5,848 bases of DNA from Nanobdellota archaeon (GTDB lineage: Archaea; Thermoproteota; Nitrososphaeria; Nitrososphaerales; Nitrosopumilaceae), in the NCBI GenBank assembly GCA_012030815.1, contig JAAUVF010000063.1, forward strand, positions 1 through 5,848. The letters run 5' to 3'. Shown here in pieces: positions 1 to 5,211 of the stretch. The translations under genes were made by a program, and so were the position numbers. The notes beneath the pieces were generated by a model, which had not been told where the DNA came from, made no database searches, and worked only from the letters and a program-made list of their open reading frames with translations. Position 1 is the first letter of the stretch; each line of letters starts with the position of its first letter.

Positions 1-305
1 ACAATTCGATTAATTGCTTGTATTGAGTTACAATACTCTGCAACTCTTCTTTCAAATTTCTCTTTTTCATCCTCGGTAAATCCCAAATATCTTGCAATTT
101 GATTGTCTTTCATGATTACTTTAGCTCCTATTACAATAACTCCTGGTTGAGATTTTGGTTCAAATATCTCTACAGGAACTCCATATTTTCCTGCATGTTT
201 TACTAGGATTTGAAATATGTTTTCAGGATTCTTCATATCCTCAAAAGAAAGGCCTTCATGAATTAGCCATCTTTCAACATTATCTCGCATTCTAGATGTG
301 GCCAT
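1..305 (-). CDS. DUF2299-like hypothetical protein, 3' end cut by window edge
   Basis: An open frame runs from ATG at 305 to the window edge, giving 101 codons with no stop; the C-terminus lies outside. The protein begins MATSRMRDNVERWLIHEGL and contains the stretches ILVKHAGKYGVPVEIFEP and QPGVIVIGAKVIMKDNQIA, followed by a charged helical segment (FTEDEKEKFERRVAEYC). The alternation of helix and strand, and the sequence itself, remind me of the archaeal DUF2299 family, which has a small alpha/beta fold and no known activity. That assignment is from memory and moderate. No signal peptide or membrane segment is visible, so it should be cytosolic. The start is the first ATG in frame; no clear Shine-Dalgarno sequence precedes it, so translation may use a short or absent leader. 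A palindromic repeat and TATA-like sequence lie 50-90 bases upstream. Confidence 0.72.
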   Translation of the reverse strand, partial: MATSRMRDNVERWLIHEGLSFEDMKNPENIFQILVKHAGKYGVPVEIFEPKSQPGVIVIGAKVIMKDNQIARYLGFTEDEKEKFERRVAEYCNSIQAINRI

Positions 306-336
306 TACTCAATAATCCTGACTAGTTCTATATGAT

Positions 337-383
337 TCTAAATTAGAGTATCTGCCTATCTAAATTTACAATATTTCTAAATT
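337..383. promoter_or_regulatory. Cluster of TCTAAATT half-sites with a possible TATA box
   Basis: The octamer TCTAAATT occurs three times on the plus strand, at 337-344, 359-366 and 376-383, and its reverse complement at 386-393. The last two form the arms of the palindrome at 372-397. Read on the minus strand, the middle copy is part of TTTAGATA (357-364), which resembles an archaeal TATA box and lies about 55 bases before the ATG at 305. A promoter here with regulator sites on both sides is an inference from spacing and sequence. The region is AT-rich, so chance matches are possible. Confidence 0.3.
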
Positions 384-397
384 CGAATTTAGAAATA
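369..397. repeat. Palindromic repeat, copy 1
   Basis: Positions 372-397 are a perfect 26-bp palindrome with no loop; the left arm is TATTTCTAAATTC and the right arm is its exact reverse complement. Positions 369-395 are identical over 27 bases to 1035-1061. A loop-free palindrome fits the binding site of a symmetric protein dimer better than an RNA hairpin terminator. It sits in the 135-base gap between the small membrane protein gene (stop at 441) and the DUF2299-like gene (start at 305), directly upstream of the latter's TATA-like sequence. Function is not known. Confidence 0.75.
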
Positions 398-440
398 ATC
401 AAATATACGCCTGTTGACAACTGATTTTTTGTGCTTGTTA

Positions 441-665
441 TTACACCTTGACGTTAAAGTTTGGAGTAAATTCAGGCATCTGTGAAATGATGATTATGTT
501 TAGAATGAATCCGATAATTCCTAAAACTATTCCCAAGTAGAGGCAGTTTTTTGCCTTATTTGGATCATCTCGTCTTAAAATAAAATATGCAATAATTCCG
601 CCAATCCATCCTAGAAATATTGGTAAAATATACCACCCATTACTTCTAGATTTTCCATACTCCAT
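441..665 (-). CDS. Small two-helix membrane protein, unknown function
   Basis: This gene encodes a 74-residue protein with two hydrophobic segments, roughly residues 11-29 (GWYILPIFLGWIGGIIAYFIL) and 42-62 (LYLGIVLGIIGFILNIIII), joined by a short polar loop with RRDDPNKAKN. Such a hairpin should sit in the cytoplasmic membrane. The basic loop RRDDPNK favours a cytoplasmic position for the loop, with both ends outside. Glycines spaced as G-x3-G suggest helix packing. It is not an enzyme by any visible motif, and I cannot assign a function; similar short membrane proteins are common in marine thaumarchaea. The ATG at 665 is preceded by an A-rich stretch without a Shine-Dalgarno sequence. It follows the zinc-ribbon gene by 44 bases on the same strand, so the two could share a transcript. 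A TATA-like TTTTATTA lies about 35 bases upstream, which would also allow its own promoter. Confidence 0.75.
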   Translation of the reverse strand: MEYGKSRSNGWYILPIFLGWIGGIIAYFILRRDDPNKAKNCLYLGIVLGIIGFILNIIIISQMPEFTPNFNVKV

Positions 666-709
666 TTTGTTTTCAAAGTTGTATATCTGCTAATAAAATT
701 CCTTCAATT

Positions 710-948
710 TTAGCTGGTTTTTTTCTGTATCTGTGTTATCTCTATCTCTACTGTCTCAAGTGGGTCATCTACCTGATTTCGTCTAATAGAGAACATCTTT
801 GGTTTTTCAAAATCCTCTGTACAGTCTGGACATGCATATACCAGCACCTGTGTTCATTTGGTGCTTTTGGATTGGATAATCTTGGATAATACACCAGTCT
901 AGCCCCACAGTCAACACAATATCTGTTGGCCCTTCTAGTTCTGACCAA
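710..948 (-). CDS. Small zinc-ribbon protein, interrupted by a one-base deletion
   Basis: Two overlapping frames together give a coherent protein of about 79 residues. The first frame starts with TTG at 948 and reads MVRTRRANRYCVDCGARL, then YYPRLSNPKAPNEHRCWY. The second frame carries ACPDCTEDFEKPKMFSIRRN and ends with TAA at 710-712. The two CxxC pairs (about residues 11/14 and 40/43) form a four-cysteine zinc ribbon, a fold used for nucleic acid or protein contacts. The switch must fall between 856 and 832 and needs one missing base; the span of 239 bases is one short of 80 codons. The TTG start is favoured because an in-frame TAA lies just upstream and AGGAGG is placed 6 bases before it. 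Because neither frame alone is long, this gene is easily missed. Whether the break is real or a sequencing error cannot be told from the window. I do not recognise a specific function. Confidence 0.66.
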
Positions 949-954
949 TGTAAT

Positions 955-960
955 CCTCCT
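955..960 (-). promoter_or_regulatory. Shine-Dalgarno sequence of the zinc-ribbon gene
   Basis: AGGAGG on the minus strand lies 6 bases before the TTG codon at 948. It is the main reason for choosing TTG as the start, since no ATG is available in that frame after the upstream stop. Confidence 0.6.
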
Positions 961-983
961 GCATTATACTAGATATGCGATCA

Positions 984-1010
984 TCTATTAGATCTAACCT
1001 GTCTAATAGA
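984..1010. repeat. 9-bp inverted repeat upstream of the zinc-ribbon gene
   Basis: TCTATTAGA (984-992) and TCTAATAGA (1002-1010) are exact reverse complements separated by 9 bases. The element lies 36-62 bases before the TTG start of the zinc-ribbon gene, where an operator or a 5'-leader hairpin could act. Part of it (CTCTATTAGAC on the minus strand) recurs inside that gene near 781-791. Function is unknown. Confidence 0.45.
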
Positions 1011-1034
1011 GTACACCAATTAGTGTCAATCGAT

Positions 1035-1061
1035 CAATATTTCTAAATTCGAATTTAGAAA
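1035..1061. repeat. Palindromic repeat, copy 2
   Basis: This 27-base stretch is identical to 369-395. Positions 1040-1061 form a perfect 22-bp palindrome (left arm TTTCTAAATTC). It lies in the 191-base gap between tRNA-Asn and the zinc-ribbon gene, about 92 bases before the latter's start. The identity extends 5 bases beyond the palindrome on one side (CAATA), so the conserved unit is slightly larger than the symmetric core. Apart from the repeats listed here I see nothing else in this gap. Confidence 0.75.
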
Positions 1062-1105
1062 CATTATTTGTTTAGATGGTAAAATTACAACACTGAATCA
1101 AGATA

Positions 1106-1132
1106 CAATATTTCAAAACTCGAGATTAGACA
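1106..1132. repeat. Degenerate third copy of the palindromic repeat
   Basis: This stretch matches the 27-base repeat unit at 22 positions by hand alignment, including the flank CAATATTTC and the central TCGA. The symmetry is partly lost (CAAAACTCGAGATTAG). It ends 8 bases from the 3' end of tRNA-Asn and lies 44 bases from copy 2. It could be a weaker binding site, a decayed copy, or part of the tRNA's termination region. Confidence 0.45.
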
Positions 1133-1139
1133 TAAGAAG

Positions 1140-1213
1140 CGCCTCCCATCAGACTTGAACTGATGACCATCCGATTAACAGTCGGATGCTCTACCACGCT
1201 GAGCTAGGGAGGC
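1140..1213 (-). tRNA. tRNA-Asn (anticodon GUU)
   Basis: The sequence folds into a complete cloverleaf. The acceptor stem pairs GCCTCCC (5') with GGGAGGC (3'); the D stem pairs GCTC with GAGC; the anticodon stem pairs TCCGA with TCGGA around the loop CTGTTAA, giving anticodon GTT. The T stem pairs ATCAG with CTGAT around TTCAAGT. The variable loop is 5 bases (TGGTC). The discriminator base is G, as expected for asparagine. The gene has no intron and does not encode the 3' CCA, which must be added by CCA-adding enzyme; this is common in thaumarchaea. It is 74 bases long and lies downstream of the ribosomal operon on the same strand, with a candidate promoter of its own. Confidence 0.95.
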
Positions 1214-1238
1214 ACAAGTTTGTACCTTAGTAAAAGCG

Positions 1239-1245
1239 ATTTAAT
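1239..1245 (-). promoter_or_regulatory. Possible TATA box for tRNA-Asn
   Basis: ATTAAAT on the minus strand is centred about 29 bases before the first base of the mature tRNA. That is the spacing expected if transcription starts a few bases ahead of the tRNA. The match to the archaeal TATA consensus is only fair, and the surroundings are AT-rich. Confidence 0.3.
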
Positions 1246-1283
1246 CCTTGCGCCTAGGAGTATTATGTTACACTTGAATGTCT

Positions 1284-1571
1284 TTAGTTGAATTTTGCAA
1301 AGAATTCTTTGATTTCGTTTGAATGATTTTCGACAAGTTCGATTATTTCCATGTGCTCCTCTGCAGTTGGTTCGCGTTTATGGACAATCTGAAATGCACT
1401 TAATGCAGAACCTACCATCTCTCCAACAAAAAAACCACAAAGAAAATCCCCCACATTTTCACAATTCCAAAGTTGTCCTACTCTTGGTGATGCGCCAGCT
1501 GTTTTGTATAACTCTAAAGTCTGTTCAATCAATGATGACGTTTGTTTTGCAAATTCAGGATCAAGAGTCAT
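1284..1571 (-). CDS. Conserved-looking hypothetical protein after the ribosomal operon
   Basis: The gene encodes 95 residues starting MTLDPEFAKQTSSLIEQTLE. The protein appears mainly helical: an N-terminal amphipathic helix, a central glycine-rich segment (VGDFLCGFFVGEMVGSALSAF, about residues 41-61), and a charged C-terminal helix ending KEFFAKFN. The central segment contains glycines at helix-packing spacing but also an Asp and a Glu, so a soluble helical bundle is more likely than a membrane helix. Two cysteines are present (in WNCEN and FLCGF) but no metal motif. It starts 28 bases after the L6 stop on the same strand, with no terminator or strong promoter visible between, so it is probably co-transcribed. 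I recall similar short proteins in ammonia-oxidising archaea but none with a known role. The start ATG lacks a Shine-Dalgarno sequence. Confidence 0.78.
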   Translation of the reverse strand: MTLDPEFAKQTSSLIEQTLELYKTAGASPRVGQLWNCENVGDFLCGFFVGEMVGSALSAFQIVHKREPTAEEHMEIIELVENHSNEIKEFFAKFN

Positions 1572-1599
1572 GTAGAGTAACTAACTTGTGGAAAATGTG

Positions 1600-2157
1600 T
1601 TATTTTTCTATTCCTTTTTTCTTCTCATATGCATATACGCCGTCTAAGAAGACTCTATGATCTTTGTCTTTTACCTTACTACGTAGTTCTATATTTGCAG
1701 CTGTTTGTGTAATGTCATTCCATACTTCTCCAGTTAAAATTACATCTTCTCCCTTTGGAACTACTTTTGTATTTCCGATAATTTTTGTAATTCTAGATGA
1801 TCTTTCCCCTTGGAAGTTTTCAATCAATACAGTTCTGTCTTGAACTTTTACTGTAATTGGAAAGTGAGCAAATACTATTTTCATTTTAATGGTATATCCT
1901 ACAACTAGACCCTCACAAAGATTTCTGATAATTGATCTTGCAGTGTGTAATATGGAATAGTCTCTTTTTCTATATCCTTGTGATTTTAGAATTACTTTAC
2001 CGTCTTTGATTTCAATGTTTACTGGTATATGTCTAAAGTTTTTGTATGTTTTACCTAGTGGACCTTCAAAATGTAACATGTTTTTCTTTAGTGTGACCTT
2101 TACTCCTTCTGGTATATCTACCACTTCTTGGAATTTTTCAATCTGCTCAGTAGACAT
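1600..2157 (-). CDS. rpl6: 50S ribosomal protein L6 (uL6)
   Basis: The protein is 185 residues, the usual length for archaeal L6. It consists of two copies of the L6 alpha/beta domain: the first covers roughly residues 12-85 (IPEGVKVTLKKNMLHFEGPLG, then ILHTARSIIRNLCEGLVVGY) and the second about 90-170 (FPITVKVQDRTVLIENFQGE, then ITQTAANIE). L6 binds 23S rRNA near the sarcin-ricin loop and the stalk base, where translation factors act. The start ATG lies 11 bases inside the end of the S8 gene in a different frame, so translation is probably coupled. The sequence is intact. It is the last recognisable ribosomal protein of the cluster here. Confidence 0.97.
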   Translation of the reverse strand: MSTEQIEKFQEVVDIPEGVKVTLKKNMLHFEGPLGKTYKNFRHIPVNIEIKDGKVILKSQGYRKRDYSILHTARSIIRNLCEGLVVGYTIKMKIVFAHFPITVKVQDRTVLIENFQGERSSRITKIIGNTKVVPKGEDVILTGEVWNDITQTAANIELRSKVKDKDHRVFLDGVYAYEKKKGIEK

Positions 2158-2539
2158 ATCCTATCAAAAATCCTCCCAATCCTTTGTTTACAGCATCATG
2201 GTGTGACATTACCCCTTGATTTGTTGTTACTAGCAACATACCTCTATTGTATGCTGGTAAGTATTGTTGTTCCCAATCGTTATACTCTGTATTTTTTACT
2301 TTAAATCTTGGTGAAATTGCACCGCATTTTGTAATTTTTGCCAATAATTCAATCTTGAATTTTCCGCCTCTTTTATCATCGATATGCTCAAACTCTCCGA
2401 TGTATCCATCCTTTTGAAGTGTCTTTAGAACCTCAATTCCTAGTTTTGAAGTAGGAAGAATAATACAATCGCTTTTTCTTCTGGCTTCATTATTATATAA
2501 TGTTACAAATAGATTGGCTAAAACATTCTGTGCTGGCAT
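2147..2539 (-). CDS. rps8: 30S ribosomal protein S8 (uS8)
   Basis: The protein is 130 residues, the standard archaeal length. It begins MPAQNVLANLFVTLYNNEAR and ends with the characteristic MSHHDAVNKGLGGFLIGYVY. The middle contains KDGYIGEFEHIDDKRGGKFKIELL, typical of the archaeal/eukaryotic S15Ae form. S8 binds the central domain of 16S rRNA (helix 21) early in small-subunit assembly. In bacteria it also represses the spc operon; whether that happens here cannot be seen. The ATG follows the S14 stop by 5 bases with no Shine-Dalgarno sequence, which suggests reinitiation after S14. The last 11 bases are shared with the start of L6. Confidence 0.97.
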   Translation of the reverse strand: MPAQNVLANLFVTLYNNEARRKSDCIILPTSKLGIEVLKTLQKDGYIGEFEHIDDKRGGKFKIELLAKITKCGAISPRFKVKNTEYNDWEQQYLPAYNRGMLLVTTNQGVMSHHDAVNKGLGGFLIGYVY

Positions 2540-2544
2540 TTATA

Positions 2545-2724
2545 TCACATATTTTTCCTGAAACCTAAAGATGTTGCTACTTCTCTAAAACATCGTCTGC
2601 ATAACATTAATTCGTATTTTTGAATTACGGCTGTATAATCTCCACATCGTTTACACCATTTAGAACCTCTACCAAAATCATGTTTCTTCCTTCCAGTTGC
2701 TTCGTATGATCTATCTTTTGCCAT
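2545..2724 (-). CDS. rps14: 30S ribosomal protein S14, zinc-binding type (uS14)
   Basis: This short gene encodes 59 residues: it begins MAKDRSYEATGRKKHDFGRG and ends ATSLGFRKNM. It carries four zinc-binding cysteines at residues 24, 27, 42 and 45 (WCKRCG and LCRRCF), which define the short zinc-ribbon (type Z) S14 typical of archaea. S14 sits in the head of the small subunit, close to S3 and S10. The start codon overlaps the L5 stop by one base (TAATG), so translation is likely coupled. The sequence is intact and of normal length. It lies between L5 and S8, the conserved position in archaeal and bacterial spc operons. Confidence 0.97.
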   Translation of the reverse strand: MAKDRSYEATGRKKHDFGRGSKWCKRCGDYTAVIQKYELMLCRRCFREVATSLGFRKNM

Positions 2725-3245
2725 TATACTATTGTCACTCCAAATTCTTTAACTAGATAATCCTTTGCTTCCTGACTCTTGATGGTATGTGATTTTCCTA
2801 CACTTGCTTTGTGTTTACTTCTTTTTCTAATTCCATATCCTGGTCTTGTTAATGCCACTGAAATACCTAAACCTAAAATTCCAACTTGTGGATCATATTT
2901 TACTCCAGGGATATCGATGTGCTCTTTAATTCCAAATGAGAAATTTCCAAAATCGTCAAATGATTTACCGTTTAACTGATTTCCTTTTGCATCTAGTAAT
3001 CGTTTTAACATTTCTCGTGCATCATCTCCTCTAATTGTAACTGCAACTCCTATTGGTTCTCCTTGTCTTACTCCCCATTCTCTCTGTGTTTCTTTTGCTT
3101 CTCGTGCATTTGATTTTTTTCCTGAAATGTGATCTAATGCTTTTTTAGCTACTAGAATAATATCTCCAGATTTTCCTAATCCCATATTCAGGACAACTTT
3201 CTCTAAAGATATTTTTTTCATTGGGGATTCTGTTACTTGGGACAT
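2724..3245 (-). CDS. rpl5: 50S ribosomal protein L5 (uL5)
   Basis: The protein is 173 residues, normal for archaeal L5. Family features are the N-terminal LEKVVLNMGLGKSGD, the REWGVRQGEPIGVAVTIRGD segment, the central NGKSFDDFGNFSFGIKEHID, and the C-terminal GILGLGISVALTRPGYGIRK. L5 binds 5S rRNA and helix 84 of 23S rRNA in the central protuberance and contacts the P-site tRNA. The first ATG at 3245 is 4 bases after the S4e stop. A second ATG eight codons later (MKKISLEKV) is also possible and would remove MSQVTESP. The frame is open throughout, with no indel. Confidence 0.97.
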   Translation of the reverse strand: MSQVTESPMKKISLEKVVLNMGLGKSGDIILVAKKALDHISGKKSNAREAKETQREWGVRQGEPIGVAVTIRGDDAREMLKRLLDAKGNQLNGKSFDDFGNFSFGIKEHIDIPGVKYDPQVGILGLGISVALTRPGYGIRKRSKHKASVGKSHTIKSQEAKDYLVKEFGVTIV

Positions 3246-3249
3246 ATGA

Positions 3250-3967
3250 TCACTTTATTTGAATTAGAGGTTCCTTTTTTCCTACTACTAGAATGATGTC
3301 TGTTGGAATTTCAATTTTTCTTTCTCCTAAGACTAGTACGATACGTTTAGGTAAAATGTAAGTTCCTTGCTCAACTGATTCAATCGTGCCAATCTCTCCT
3401 GCGTTAATTCCCCGTGTTACCAAAACATGTGCATCTTTTTCTAATTTTATTACTTCGAGAATTTTTTGATCAGGAATTTGTATTAAACAACTGTCTCCAA
3501 CATTTACTTTAACATCTGTAATTGTTGAACGTCCATCATGAAACCCTATTTGCATTCTACCTTTGCTGATAGTTGTTTTACTTGTAACTCTAACGAGTTT
3601 TTTTGTTTTTTCAGAATCTTTAATTTTTAATGGCTTTAGTATTTTTCCTTCCAATGGAACTAATCTATACACGTCAGGAACATTTTCTAATTCTACAACA
3701 TCCATTAATCCAATTGCATGGTGAAGTGATTTTCTTACTACTCCGTCAATTTTGACTTTACCTGTATAGATTGCAGCTTTTGCTTCTCTTAATGTTGTTA
3801 CAATTTTTAATATGTCTCTGAGAAATACTGCAGTTGGCACTGAATACTCTTTTTTGTGTGGTCCTGGCCTAACTGTAATTACAAATCGCTTGTCTTTTCT
3901 TTTAATTCCCCAGAACTGTGGGGCCATTTGTCTTTTGAGTTTTTTTACTTCCAGATATGCTTACCAT
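3250..3967 (-). CDS. rps4e: 30S ribosomal protein S4e (eS4), one-base insertion near the start
   Basis: S4e is found in archaea and eukaryotes but not bacteria; it binds 16S rRNA in the small-subunit body. The main frame gives 225 residues from ATG at 3927 (MAPQFWGIKRKDKRFVITVR, then PGPHKKEYSVPTAVFLRDIL). It includes an S4-like RNA-binding segment (about residues 40-80) and a C-terminal KOW-like stretch (VLVTRGINAGEIGTIESVEQ). Upstream, a different frame starts with ATG at 3967 and reads MVSISGSKK. Removing one A from the run of seven at 3940-3946 joins it as MVSISGSKKLKRQMAPQFW, the normal archaeal S4e N-terminus (compare the GxRKHLKRLxAP pattern). The corrected protein has 238 residues, the usual length. 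The true start is therefore probably 3967, 7 bases after the L24 stop, and the extra A is probably a sequencing error. If the base is real, translation from 3927 would lack the basic N-terminal tail. Confidence 0.93.
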
Positions 3968-3974
3968 TATTTTT

Positions 3975-4464
3975 TCAACTTCCTTTTTTTGCTTTTTTTG
4001 GTACTAATGTTTCTTTAGTTGTATTGTCTTTTTTTGTTGCTTTTTCTGTGGTCACTTTTGGCTTTTCTTCATCTGCTTTTGGTTTTTCTACAACTGGTTT
4101 AGGCTTTTCAGTTGGTTTTTTGCCTTCTAATTTTGCAATTCTCCATTTATCGTCGGTGTTTAATCCTGTTACTAGTAGATTTGAAGTATGAATATAGACG
4201 TCAAATTTATCCCCTTTTGTTTTTTCTTTTTTAACACCTTCTATGGCAACACTGCTTTTCTTTGTTGATACTTTGGATACTTTACCATCAACTCCTTTGA
4301 ATTCTCCTCGTACAATTTTTTATGCTATCTCCTTCTACAACTCTAACGCTTTTTTTGCCATATTTTTTACGAAGGTCATCTGATAACTGGCTTCCTAATT
4401 GTTTACTTCTAGTGTGGAATGTTGCTCTATACATCAAATGGTTACGCATTTTTGTTGGTTTCAT
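3975..4464 (-). CDS. rpl24: 50S ribosomal protein L24 (uL24), frameshifted by one base
   Basis: Two frames join into a 162-residue L24. The first 49 residues ([20 protein letters not shown] through [10 protein letters not shown]) read from ATG at 4464. Then an extra A in the run at 4316-4321 shifts the frame, and unless corrected translation stops after 58 codons. Dropping one A restores [17 protein letters not shown], completing the KOW motif (about residues 40-66), followed by [19 protein letters not shown]. The C-terminus, about 45 residues rich in Lys, Glu, Pro and Thr, is an extension beyond the roughly 120-residue core of archaeal L24 and is probably disordered. L24 starts large-subunit assembly by binding the 5' domain of 23S rRNA and later lies near the exit tunnel. 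It starts 2 bases after the L14 stop. The 490-base span is one more than a multiple of three, in line with a single insertion, most simply a sequencing error. Confidence 0.93.
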
Positions 4465-4465
4465 T

Positions 4466-4888
4466 TTAAACCACCATTGATGCCAAGTTAGCTACCCTTG
4501 GCCATTTTTCTGTAGCTTCTGCTGCAACAGGTCCTTTGATGTCTGTTCCTTTGACTTCTCCTTCAGGAGTAATTAACACTGCGGCATTATCTTCAAAACA
4601 CACTCTTACACCATTTAATCTTCGAACTGCATATTTCTGTCTAATTATAACTGCACCATACACTTGTTTTCTTAATTCAGCTGGACCTTTTTTTACAACG
4701 ACATTACAAAAATCTCCAACAGACGCTGCTGCTAATTGTGCATGTCTGGTATGATGTCTTTGTACCATTACAATTTCAAGTATCTTTGCACCTGTATTAT
4801 CTGCGCATACTATTTGTGCTCCTATTGGAATTGCTTTTGTTACTCTAGGACGGAATTCTGATACTCCTTTTCCTGCTTGTTTTGCCAT
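4466..4888 (-). CDS. rpl14: 50S ribosomal protein L14 (uL14)
   Basis: The protein is 140 residues and intact. Hallmarks are [59 protein letters not shown] and [20 protein letters not shown], with the C-terminal [10 protein letters not shown] seen in archaeal and eukaryotic L14/L23e. It is a five-stranded beta-barrel protein that binds 23S rRNA at the subunit interface and forms intersubunit bridge contacts. The N-terminal extension [19 protein letters not shown] is the archaeal form. Its ATG overlaps the S17 stop by one base (TAATG), so coupling is likely. L24 starts 2 bases after its stop. Confidence 0.98.
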   Translation of the reverse strand: MAKQAGKGVSEFRPRVTKAIPIGAQIVCADNTGAKILEIVMVQRHHTRHAQLAAASVGDFCNVVVKKGPAELRKQVYGAVIIRQKYAVRRLNGVRVCFEDNAAVLITPEGEVKGTDIKGPVAAEATEKWPRVANLASMVV

Positions 4889-5211
4889 TATGCTTTAACC
4901 TCTACTACTACATATGATACTGATTTTGAGATTGGTCTACATTCGGCTGTCAATACATGATCTCCGGTCTGAACATCGATGCATTCAGGAACATGTGCAT
5001 GAATTGTATTTTTACTTCTGGCATATCTTTTAAATTTTAGATAGTATATTGGTGATTCTTTTTGTAATGTGATTGTCTGTTTTGCTTTATTGCTTGTGAC
5101 TTTACCATCAAATAACTTTCCTCTAACTGATAATTTTCCGTGAAACGGACAATGTGCATCTGTACATTCTCTACTTGGAGCCTTTACTTTTAACCCAATG
5201 TTTAATGTCAT
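4888..5211 (-). CDS. rps17: 30S ribosomal protein S17 (uS17)
   Basis: The protein is 107 residues, the usual archaeal length. The N-terminal CTDAHCPFHGKLSVRGKLFD pattern, with CxxxxCPFHG, is typical of the archaeal/eukaryotic S11 form, followed by an OB-fold with the basic segment YLKFKRYARSKNTIHAHVPE and the strand GDHVLTAECRPISKSVSYVV. S17 binds the 5' domain of 16S rRNA during small-subunit assembly. The ATG overlaps the rnp1 stop by four bases (ATGA) and is preceded by a clear Shine-Dalgarno sequence inside the rnp1 gene. The sequence is intact. Confidence 0.97.
   Translation of the reverse strand: MTLNIGLKVKAPSRECTDAHCPFHGKLSVRGKLFDGKVTSNKAKQTITLQKESPIYYLKFKRYARSKNTIHAHVPECIDVQTGDHVLTAECRPISKSVSYVVVEVKA

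Noticed and set aside
372..397. Palindrome as an intrinsic terminator
   Set aside because: It has no loop, is AU-rich and lacks a following T-run on the minus strand, and archaeal termination relies mainly on T-rich tracts.
369..1132. Palindromic repeats as a CRISPR array
   Set aside because: There are only two exact copies, 666 bases apart with genes between them, and no regular spacers or cas genes.
1319..1660. Plus-strand open frame of 113 codons
   Set aside because: It lies opposite the 95-residue gene and the end of L6, both better supported, and its product has no coherent domain.
3856..4191. Plus-strand open frame of 111 codons, rich in Phe and Leu
   Set aside because: It is the antisense of the Lys-rich S4e start and L24 tail; AAA/GAA codons read backwards give Phe-rich frames. 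It has no ribosome binding site or recognisable domain.
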